A stretch of 6,101 nucleotides of DNA from positions 1 to 6,101 of the forward strand of contig DOKO01000269.1 in the NCBI GenBank assembly GCA_003510825.1. The letters are read 5' to 3'. The translations under genes were made by a program, and so were the position numbers. Shown here in pieces: positions 1 through 5,495 of this stretch (positions are counted from its first letter, which is position 1; each line of letters starts with the position of its first letter). The notes beneath the pieces were generated by a model. The model saw only the letters and a program-made list of their open reading frames with translations, ran no database searches and had not been told where the DNA came from. Source of the DNA: Stenotrophomonas sp. (GTDB lineage Bacteria; Pseudomonadota; Gammaproteobacteria; Xanthomonadales; Xanthomonadaceae).

Positions 1-423
1 TACCTGCGCCCGCTGTACGACGCCCTGTACGAAATGATGGGCGTGGAAAAAGTGGTCAAGCTGCTGGAAAAGAACGTCATCGAGATCGCGCCGCTGGCCT
101 ACATGCGCGGGCGCACGCTCAACGATGCCTTCGTGATCCTGGACGAGGCGCAGAACACCACCATCGAACAGATGAAGATGTTCCTGACCCGCCTGGGCTA
201 CGGCTCCACTGCGGTGGTCACCGGCGACCTGACCCAGACCGACCTGCCCAAGCACGTGAAGTCGGGCCTGCGCGACGCCATCGACGTGCTGCGCGATGTG
301 GAGGGCGTGACGTTCACGTTCTTCGAAGCGCGCGACGTGGTCCGCCACCCGTTGGTGGCACGCATCGTCAATGCCTACGACCGCCGCGACCTGCATCAGA
401 TTCAACCTGGAGCTACCCCATGA
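1..423 (+). CDS. ybeZ: PhoH family ATPase YbeZ, C-terminal part (5' end outside window)
   Basis: The reading frame is open from the first base, so the gene starts upstream; 140 residues are visible of a family usually about 330-350 long. The Walker B region VILDEAQNTT (visible residues 45-54) is the family signature, followed by the conserved stretch with VVTGDLTQTDLP. The Walker A loop must lie upstream of the window. PhoH/YbeZ proteins are cytoplasmic nucleotide-binding proteins of the P-loop class, associated with RNA metabolism and, in E. coli, functionally linked to YbeY. The stop codon overlaps the ybeY start in an ATGA arrangement, so the two are almost certainly translationally coupled. 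Family assignment is firm; the precise biochemical role is only partly known for the family. Confidence 0.96.
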   Translation, partial: YLRPLYDALYEMMGVEKVVKLLEKNVIEIAPLAYMRGRTLNDAFVILDEAQNTTIEQMKMFLTRLGYGSTAVVTGDLTQTDLPKHVKSGLRDAIDVLRDVEGVTFTFFEARDVVRHPLVARIVNAYDRRDLHQIQPGATP

Positions 424-905
424 CCAAAGGCCCCGTGCGACTTGATGTCGCCATCAGCTACGCCCTGCCCCGCACCGGCCTGCCGGCGGCGGTGAGCTTC
501 CGCAAATGGGTGGCGGCGGCCCTGAAGGGACGCATCCGCGAGGCCGACCTGGCCATCCGCGTGGTCGATGCCAAGGAAGGGCAGTCGCTGAACCGGCACT
601 ACCGTGGCAAGGATTACGCCACCAACGTGCTCAGCTTCCCCGCCGATGTGCCCGAAGGCCTGCCCAAGGGCGTGAAGTTCCCGCTGCTGGGTGATCTGGT
701 GATCTGCGCGCCGGTGGTGGCCCGCGAAGCCGACGAGCAGGGCAAGGCGTTGAACGCCCACTACGCGCACCTGACCGTGCATGGCGTGCTGCACCTGCTT
801 GGCTGGGACCACGAGGACGACAAGGAAGCCGAGGCGATGGAGCAGCTCGAGCGCGAGATCCTGGCCGAGCTGGGCATCGAGGATCCTTACGCCGGCGAGC
901 GCTGA
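420..905 (+). CDS. ybeY: Endoribonuclease YbeY (16S rRNA maturation)
   Basis: This 161-residue protein carries the zinc-binding UPF0054 motif H-x3-H-x5-H as HGVLHLLGWDH, with His121, His125 and His131. It also has the conserved block LNRHYRGKDYATNVLSFP, whose Arg59 matches the functionally important arginine of E. coli YbeY. Members are metal-dependent single-strand endoribonucleases in the cytoplasm, needed for 16S rRNA 3'-end maturation and 70S ribosome quality control. The ATG start is supported by a GGAG ribosome binding site at 409-412, seven bases upstream, inside the end of ybeZ. Length is normal (about 150-160). The N-terminal 25 residues are less conserved than the rest of the family. 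It is co-transcribed with ybeZ by overlap. Confidence 0.97.
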   Translation: MTKGPVRLDVAISYALPRTGLPAAVSFRKWVAAALKGRIREADLAIRVVDAKEGQSLNRHYRGKDYATNVLSFPADVPEGLPKGVKFPLLGDLVICAPVVAREADEQGKALNAHYAHLTVHGVLHLLGWDHEDDKEAEAMEQLEREILAELGIEDPYAGER

Positions 906-954
906 GGCCCGGACCGCGGTACTCTCGGGCAGACATCCCCGGGAGTCATGGACG

Positions 955-1560
955 ATGAAGAGTCAACTCATGGCCGCGCTGGCCATACCTGCGATCTGCA
1001 TTCTTGTAACGGTGGCTGGGTTGTACGTGGCGCGTCTAAACATCGCGCGCCACCCCGATGGCAGGCACTGGCTGCTGCTCATGCTGGCGCTGGTGTCGCC
1101 CGTCAGCCTGCTGGCAGCGTTCCTCATTGGCCTTGTCCAGTCGCGCCTGCCGCACGGCCTGATCCCTCCGCAGATGTTCAACGCCCTCTCGGTGATCGCA
1201 CTGCTGCTGCCGCTGGCCGGCGTGTGCACCGCCCCGCTCAGCTGGCGCGTTTTCGTGCTGCGCCGCCTGCACCGCGGCAGCGGCAGCCTGCCTTTCTTCC
1301 GGGCGCCCCGGGTGCAGCTGCTCGCCCTGTTCGCGCTTGCCGCCGCCTACATGCTGGTACGCAGCCATGCAGGCCCGGTCGGATTGCCGATGCCGCTGCA
1401 GCCGAACTACCTGACGCTGGCAGCCGGCATCGTAATGGGTCTGATCCACGTGGTCCTGACCGTGGTGTTCGTGACGCTGCCGGTGATGGCGCTGTGGGCG
1501 CTGGCCAGCGGCGGGGTGCGGGCTGCATGGACGCGACGGCGCGCGGCACCGCAGGGCTGA
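955..1560 (+). CDS. Uncharacterised five-helix inner-membrane protein
   Basis: I do not recognise this 201-residue protein. Hydrophobic segments lie at about residues 8-26, 39-62, 76-94, 120-136 and 152-186; the last is long and could be one helix or a hairpin. The loops after helices 1 and 3 and the C-terminal tail (RAAWTRRR) are basic, which fits N-out/C-in topology with five helices. No catalytic motif is apparent. The start at 955 is chosen because GGGAG at 941-945 lies nine bases upstream and the first helix begins straight after it. The open frame extends upstream to 781, but that part lies inside ybeY and is a shadow. The 49-base gap to ybeY has no strong terminator, so read-through from ybeY is likely. 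It is not part of the classical ybeZ-ybeY-ybeX-lnt cluster. Confidence 0.82.
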   Translation: MKSQLMAALAIPAICILVTVAGLYVARLNIARHPDGRHWLLLMLALVSPVSLLAAFLIGLVQSRLPHGLIPPQMFNALSVIALLLPLAGVCTAPLSWRVFVLRRLHRGSGSLPFFRAPRVQLLALFALAAAYMLVRSHAGPVGLPMPLQPNYLTLAAGIVMGLIHVVLTVVFVTLPVMALWALASGGVRAAWTRRRAAPQG

Positions 1561-1602
1561 GGGCGTAGCCGCCGACTGGTCGCGGTCGCCGTCCAGCGCC
1601 GC

Positions 1603-1608
1603 TACCAT
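1603..1608 (+). promoter_or_regulatory. Possible -10 element ahead of the secreted-protein gene
   Basis: TACCAT, within gctaccatg, resembles a sigma-70 -10 box and lies 33 bases before the GTG start at 1642. No convincing -35 hexamer is seen 16-18 bases upstream (the sequence there is about tcgcgg), so this is weak. The gene could equally be read from the upstream promoter. Confidence 0.22.
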
Positions 1609-1641
1609 GTCCGGGCATCCTTCATCGCGGATCTCCTGCCT

Positions 1642-2190
1642 GTGCTGCTGCGTACTGCCCTGCCCCTGCTGCTCGCCTCCCTCGCCGCCCCTGCTTCGGC
1701 CGCCCCGCTGGACCTGCCGGCGCTGATCGAATGCCGCCAGGGCGTGGCCGAGCATGCCGCGCTGGCACCGCTGCTGGCCGACCCGCTGAAGGCCGTGGCC
1801 CAGGGCCTGCAGCCGCTGCCGCAGGGCAACCAGTTCATGAGCGAGTTCCGCCTGGCCAACCCGATCACCGTGTTCGGCCAGCAGACCGAGCGGGTGGCCG
1901 TGGCCGGCGCCAGCGTGATGGCCGTGCTGGACCAGGCCGACCCGCACCCGCTGGCCAAGCGCCTGGAGCTGGAAACCGGCTACGACCAGGACGGCAAGTT
2001 CATGGCCGGCCGCGAGGTGGTCAGCCGCGACGTGACCGACCCCAGGACCGGCGAGGCCCAGATCGAGTCGATCATCCTCAGCGTGTCCACGGTGGCCAGC
2101 CACCCCGGCAAGACCCTGGCCGGCTGTACCTACAGCCTGGATCTGCCGGCCGACGACGAGGTTCCGGCCGCGGCCGCCGGCGGTCACTGA
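1642..2190 (+). CDS. Uncharacterised secreted (periplasmic) protein
   Basis: I do not recognise a family for this 182-residue protein. The N-terminus is a clear Sec signal peptide: Arg4, a leucine/alanine-rich core and an ASA-AP cleavage site after about residue 20. This leaves a soluble domain of about 160 residues. No lipobox is present. Two cysteines remain in the mature part, Cys31 and Cys162, and could form a disulfide in the periplasm. The C-terminus is a low-complexity Ala/Gly tail. The GTG start is the only standard start codon in this frame after the preceding stop at 1558-1560, and it gives an intact signal peptide. The ribosome binding site is weak (GGA at 1629-1631). Spacing is 81 bases to the membrane-protein gene and 64 bases to corC. 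The reading frame and export are well supported; function is unknown. Confidence 0.78.
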   Translation: MLLRTALPLLLASLAAPASAAPLDLPALIECRQGVAEHAALAPLLADPLKAVAQGLQPLPQGNQFMSEFRLANPITVFGQQTERVAVAGASVMAVLDQADPHPLAKRLELETGYDQDGKFMAGREVVSRDVTDPRTGEAQIESIILSVSTVASHPGKTLAGCTYSLDLPADDEVPAAAAGGH

Positions 2191-2214
2191 AAGGCCCCAA
2201 CATCCTGCTAGACT
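2187..2214 (+). promoter_or_regulatory. Candidate sigma-70-like promoter for corC
   Basis: CTGAAA (2187-2192) and TAGACT (2209-2214) are separated by 16 bases and each matches four of six consensus positions. The -35 box overlaps the stop codon of the upstream gene (2188-2190). Initiation would fall around 2220, just ahead of the hairpin at 2225-2238, giving a leader of about 35 bases for corC. Identified by eye only. Confidence 0.38.
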
Positions 2215-2224
2215 TGGGACAACG

Positions 2225-2248
2225 CCCGGCTTGCCGGGTGCCCTTTTT
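2225..2248 (+). terminator. GC hairpin with T-run just upstream of corC
   Basis: CCCGGC (2225-2230) and GCCGGG (2233-2238) form a perfect GC stem around TT; in practice this is a five-pair stem with a CTTG tetraloop. Five T residues follow at 2244-2248 after a short TGCCC spacer. It resembles a rho-independent terminator for the upstream genes, but the T-run ends only six bases before the corC start and the spacer weakens it. It could instead be a leader hairpin affecting corC transcription or translation. Confidence 0.45.
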
Positions 2249-2254
2249 CCAGAG

Positions 2255-3136
2255 ATGTCAGAAGACGACAGTAGTAGCTCCTCCCTGGAGCCCAATGAAA
2301 AGAAGCGCGGCTGGCTTGAACGCCTGACCTCCGCCTTCTCCGGCGAACCCCATACCCGCGACGAGCTGGTCGCTGTCCTGCACACCGCGCAGGAAGAGGG
2401 TCTGATCGCCGCCGATACCCTGAAGATGATGGAAGGCGCCATTTCGGTGGCCGAGCTGACCGTGGGCGACGTGATGATCTCGCGCTCGCAGATGGTCTCG
2501 CTGCCGGTCGAGGCGCCCTTCCTGGACCTGATGAAACAGGTCGTCGAATCGGGCCACTCACGCTTCCCGGTGCACGGCGAGAACAAGGACGACATCCTTG
2601 GCATCCTGCTGGCCAAGGACCTGCTGCGCGGCGTGGTCGCCGACAACGGGCCAGCCAACGTGCGCGAGCTGCTGCGCCCGGCGGTGCTGATCCCCGAGGC
2701 GAAGAAGCTCAACGTGCTGCTGAAGGAGTTCCGCCTGTCGCGCAACCACATGGCCATGGTGGTGGACGAGTACGGCGGTGTCGCCGGCCTGGTCACCATC
2801 GAGGACGTGCTGGAACAGATCGTCGGCGAGATCGACGACGAGCACGACGAGGCCGAGGACCAGTCGGCGCAGATCGCCATCCAGGCCGACGGCCGCTACG
2901 TGGTCGATGCGCTGACCGCGATCGGCGATTTCAACGAGCGTTTCGGTGCCACGTTCTCCGACGAGGACTACGACACCATCGGCGGCCTGGTGACCGAAGC
3001 GATCGGCCACCTGCCCGAGGTGGGCGACGAGCTGGCGCTGGACCGCTTCATGTTCCGCGTGGCACGCGCCGATGCGCGCCGGGTGCAGGCCTTCCATGTG
3101 ACGGTGCTGCCGCCGGACGAGCAGGACGACGCTTGA
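2255..3136 (+). CDS. corC: CorC/YbeX, soluble CBS-pair HlyC/CorC family protein
   Basis: The 293-residue product matches the length of E. coli YbeX/CorC (292). It has no DUF21 membrane domain, so it is the soluble cytoplasmic form. An acidic/Ser-rich N-terminus is followed by a paired CBS domain at about residues 68-190. It contains the signature VGDVMISRSQM (70-80) and the block DEYGGVAGLVTIEDVLE (171-187), then an acidic linker and the CorC_HlyC transporter-associated domain (about 207-288). The family is linked to Mg2+/Co2+ homeostasis, and YbeX in E. coli to ribosome metabolism. CBS pairs typically bind adenine nucleotides. ATG 2255 is chosen over TTG 2231, which lies inside the hairpin and would add eight unlikely residues. 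The ribosome binding site is poor (AGAG touching the start). The stop overlaps the next gene. Confidence 0.95.
   Translation: MSEDDSSSSSLEPNEKKRGWLERLTSAFSGEPHTRDELVAVLHTAQEEGLIAADTLKMMEGAISVAELTVGDVMISRSQMVSLPVEAPFLDLMKQVVESGHSRFPVHGENKDDILGILLAKDLLRGVVADNGPANVRELLRPAVLIPEAKKLNVLLKEFRLSRNHMAMVVDEYGGVAGLVTIEDVLEQIVGEIDDEHDEAEDQSAQIAIQADGRYVVDALTAIGDFNERFGATFSDEDYDTIGGLVTEAIGHLPEVGDELALDRFMFRVARADARRVQAFHVTVLPPDEQDDA
3123..3126 (+). promoter_or_regulatory. Ribosome binding site supporting a TTG start
   Basis: AGGA inside the last codons of corC lies six bases before TTG 3133. This spacing, plus the intact signal peptide that begins there, decides the start of the Lnb-like gene; the next in-frame ATG would cut into the signal peptide. 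Confidence 0.6.
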
Positions 3137-4386
3137 AGCGCCGGGGCCTGATCCTGAGTGTGTGGCTGGCACTGTGCGTGCTGGCCATGGCCCTGCCGCA
3201 GGCAGCCTTCGCGCAGGCGATGGCTGCCGCGCCGGCTGCCGATGCCGCCGCCCCGCAGGAGGCACCGGCGCCGCGCATCGGCGTGGTGACCATGCAGCCG
3301 GGCACGGTGTTCTTCGAACGCTTCGGCCACGACGCCATCGTGGTGCTCGACCCGGTCAGCGGCGAGGCGATCTCGTACAACTTCGGCTACTTCGATCCGT
3401 CCGAGGATGATTTCATCAGCCGCTTCGCACGCGGCGACATGATGTATTACCTGGTGGCACTGCCGCTGCAGCAGGACCTGTCGTACTACGACGAGACCGG
3501 CCGCGGTGCCAGCGTGCAGTGGCTGGACCTGCGCCCGGACCAGGCCCGTGCCCTGGCCGCTGGCCTGGCCGAACGGGCCAAACCCGAGAACGCGCGCTAC
3601 CACTACGACTACTACACCGCCAACTGCGCCACGATGGTGCGCGACACCCTGGACAAGGCACTGGATGGCGGCCTGCATGCGCAGCTGTCCGGGCGTTCGC
3701 GTGGCAACACCTACCGCAGCGAATCGGTGCGCCTGGCATCGCCGGCACCGTGGATGTGGCTGGGCTTCGACGTCGGCCTCGGTCCGTTCGCCGACCAGCC
3801 GCTGTCGCGCTGGCAGGAAGCCTTCGTGCCGATGCGCCTGGCCGATGCGCTGCGCCAGGTGCGCAACAGCGATGGCCGGCCGCTGGTGCAGAGCGAGCAG
3901 GAACTGCTGCCGCACCGCATCGCCCCCGAGCCGAAGGAATTCGCGCGGCGCTGGTGGCCGTGGCTGCTGTGCGGCCTGGTGATCGCCGCCGGCGTGCTTG
4001 CCCTGCGCAGCCGCCCTCGCCTGCTGGCCGGCATCGCCCTGCCGTTCTGGCTGCTGTGCGCCCTGTTCGGTGGCGTGCTGGTGTTCCTGTGGGGCTTCAG
4101 CATCCACTACGCCGCGTGGGCCAACCGCAACCTGCTGCTGCTCTCGCCGCTGGCGGTGCTGCTGCTGCCGGGCGCCATCGCCCTGCTGCGCCGGCGCGTG
4201 CCGGGACGCATGTTCAGCATCGTGCTGTGGCTGCTGGCCGCACAGGCCGTGGCGGCGCTGGTGCTGCACTGGCTGAGCCTGCAGGCGCAGTACAACGTGC
4301 AGTGGATCGTGCTGCTTCTGCCGGTGCACGTCGCGCTGGCCTGGGCGCTGGCGCGTCGTCCTCACTTGTCCGAAACACCCCGCTGA
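3133..4386 (+). CDS. DUF4105 / Lnb-like membrane protein, candidate lipoprotein N-acyltransferase
   Basis: This 417-residue protein begins with a Sec signal peptide (KRR, hydrophobic core, AFA-QA site after residue 27). A periplasmic domain of the DUF4105/Lnb N-terminal type follows at about 48-265. It has the motif FERFGHDAIV with His66, then YNFGYFD, RFARGDMMYYL and YDYYTANCATMVRD with Cys165; the His and Cys are the likely catalytic pair of a permuted papain-like fold. Five helices follow (about 274-291, 298-322, 333-351, 360-381, 389-408), with basic loops alternating exactly as the positive-inside rule predicts. A DUF4105 domain plus five helices is, as I recall, the layout of Bacteroides Lnb, which N-acylates lipoproteins in place of Lnt. 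The gene overlaps corC as TTGA and lies where E. coli has lnt. Domain assignment is strong; acyltransferase activity is inference. Many DUF4105 proteins have no known function. Confidence 0.88.
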   Translation: MKRRGLILSVWLALCVLAMALPQAAFAQAMAAAPAADAAAPQEAPAPRIGVVTMQPGTVFFERFGHDAIVVLDPVSGEAISYNFGYFDPSEDDFISRFARGDMMYYLVALPLQQDLSYYDETGRGASVQWLDLRPDQARALAAGLAERAKPENARYHYDYYTANCATMVRDTLDKALDGGLHAQLSGRSRGNTYRSESVRLASPAPWMWLGFDVGLGPFADQPLSRWQEAFVPMRLADALRQVRNSDGRPLVQSEQELLPHRIAPEPKEFARRWWPWLLCGLVIAAGVLALRSRPRLLAGIALPFWLLCALFGGVLVFLWGFSIHYAAWANRNLLLLSPLAVLLLPGAIALLRRRVPGRMFSIVLWLLAAQAVAALVLHWLSLQAQYNVQWIVLLLPVHVALAWALARRPHLSETPR

Positions 4387-4392
4387 CGCACG

Positions 4393-5415
4393 ATGGCGGG
4401 CATGTCATTGCCCGCCTCCGCTTCCGCACCCGCTTCGAACAACCCCGCCTGCGTCATCAACTGCGTCCACTACGATGACCAGGGCAAGCGCCATGACATC
4501 AGCCTGGATGCCATCAGCGATGTGATCGCCAGTGGCAACGGCTTTGTCTGGGTGGGCCTGTTTGACCCCAACGACGACGTGCTGCTGAAACTGCAGGAAG
4601 AGTTCTGCCTGCACGACCTGGCCATCGAGGATGCGCGCAATGCGCACCAGCGCCCCAAGGCCGAGGCCTACGGCAACTCGCTGTTCGTGGTGATGACCAC
4701 CGCGCAGATGGTCGACGAGCGCATCCAGTACGGTGAAACCCACGCCTTCCTTGGCCCGCGTTTCCTGGTGACCGTGCGCCATGGCGCATCGCTGTCCTAC
4801 GCGCCGGTGCGCGCGCGGGTGGAACGCGAACCGCAGCTGTTGAAGATGGGGGCGTCGTACTGCCTGTATGCGGTGGCGGATTTCGTGGTGGACAACTACC
4901 TGCCGATCACCACCCGCTTCCGCGACACGCTGGACCTGCTGGAGAAGGACATCTTCGCCGAGACCTACAAGCGCAGCACGGTGACGCGCCTGTACGAGCT
5001 CAAGCGCGAACTGAACAAGATGCGCATGGCGGTGGCACCGCTGCAGGACGTGCTGGCGCAGCTGCGCCGCTACCAGGGCGACCTGATTCCCGACGAAGTG
5101 AAGCTGTACGTGCGCGACGTGCACGACCATGCCGCGCGCATCAGCGATGTGATCGACACCCTGCGCGAGATGCTGGGCACGGCGTTGAGCGTGAACCTGT
5201 CGCTGGTGACGCTGGCGCAGGGCGAGACGGTGAAGCGCCTGGGTGCGTGGGCGGCGCTGCTGGCCGCGCCGACCCTGATCACCAGCTGGTACGGCATGAA
5301 TTTCAGCCACATGCCCGAGCTCAACCAGCCGTGGTCCTACCCGTTGATGATCGTCGGCGTGGCCGCGGTGTGCGTGGGGTTGTACCGGTTGTTCAAGCGC
5401 GCGAAGTGGTTGTAG
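4393..5415 (+). CDS. corA: CorA magnesium/cobalt transport protein
   Basis: This is a 340-residue CorA-family channel for Mg2+ (and Co2+) in the inner membrane, working as a homopentamer. Residues 20-265 form the large cytoplasmic domain with the long pore-lining helix. The pore signature Tyr-Gly-Met-Asn is at 300-303, followed by the loop motif MPEL (307-310). The two C-terminal helices are about 281-300 and 315-334, with a basic end (RLFKRAKW). Length is typical. The start at 4393 lies six bases after the previous stop and has no clear ribosome binding site. ATG 4402 (MSLPAS) is an alternative with a G-rich run directly before it. Very short spacing suggests co-transcription with corC and the Lnb-like gene, or coupling by termination-reinitiation. 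The stop codon TAG forms part of the downstream repeat. Confidence 0.95.
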   Translation: MAGMSLPASASAPASNNPACVINCVHYDDQGKRHDISLDAISDVIASGNGFVWVGLFDPNDDVLLKLQEEFCLHDLAIEDARNAHQRPKAEAYGNSLFVVMTTAQMVDERIQYGETHAFLGPRFLVTVRHGASLSYAPVRARVEREPQLLKMGASYCLYAVADFVVDNYLPITTRFRDTLDLLEKDIFAETYKRSTVTRLYELKRELNKMRMAVAPLQDVLAQLRRYQGDLIPDEVKLYVRDVHDHAARISDVIDTLREMLGTALSVNLSLVTLAQGETVKRLGAWAALLAAPTLITSWYGMNFSHMPELNQPWSYPLMIVGVAAVCVGLYRLFKRAKWL

Positions 5416-5443
5416 GGCGTATCGACCAACGGTCGATACCTAC
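5412..5443 (+). repeat. GTAG-headed stem-loop (SMAG/REP-like), likely corA terminator
   Basis: A perfect nine-base inverted repeat, GTATCGACC (5419-5427) and GGTCGATAC (5431-5439), surrounds a three-base AAC loop. GTAG at 5412-5415 pairs with CTAC at 5440-5443 as an outer base, leaving GGC bulged. GTAG at the foot of a short stem-loop is the hallmark of SMAG repeats in Stenotrophomonas maltophilia. The TAG of GTAG is the corA stop codon. There is no T-run, so any role at the corA 3' end would be as an RNA-stabilising or REP-type structure. Confidence 0.62.
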
Positions 5444-5463
5444 CGGACCGGAGCGGCGGGAGA

Positions 5464-5482
5464 TGCCGGCCAGCGGCCGGCA
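5464..5482 (-). repeat. Second stem-loop, SMAG/REP-like, opposite orientation
   Basis: TGCCGGCC (5464-5471) and GGCCGGCA (5475-5482) form a perfect eight-base stem with loop AGC. Read on the minus strand it is preceded by GTGG, a one-base variant of the GTAG head, followed by TGCCGGCC. It therefore faces the first element tail to tail. It sits between the convergent corA and dehydrogenase genes, ending 13 bases from the dehydrogenase stop codon. Confidence 0.55.
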
Positions 5483-5495
5483 CCACCACCCGGCA

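Noticed and set aside
907..930. Possible terminator between ybeY and the membrane-protein gene
   Set aside because: GCCCG/CGGGC gives only a five-pair stem with a 14-base loop and no T-run; too weak to call.
948..954. ATG at 948 as the start of a 206-codon frame
   Set aside because: It is in a different frame from the membrane protein and yields an Ala/Pro/Arg-rich low-complexity product; the frame starting at 955 gives ordered hydrophobic helices.
2164..2182. GC-rich palindromic stretch at the end of the secreted-protein gene
   Set aside because: It is coding sequence for the Ala/Gly-rich tail; such self-complementarity is common in GC-only codons and has no T-run.
1036..2880. A 614-codon open frame on the minus strand
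   Set aside because: It lies antisense to four well-supported plus-strand genes. Its product is low-complexity with no domain, as expected of stop-poor antisense frames in G+C-rich DNA. The plus-strand genes have signal peptides, membrane helices or known motifs.
2968..4365. A 465-codon minus-strand frame rich in Gln, His and Arg
   Set aside because: It is the antisense shadow of the Lnb-like gene and the end of corC; the biased composition mirrors Leu/Ala/Val-rich plus-strand codons.
4405..5310. A 301-codon minus-strand frame
   Set aside because: It is the antisense shadow of corA, whose pore motif and helices leave no doubt about the coding strand.
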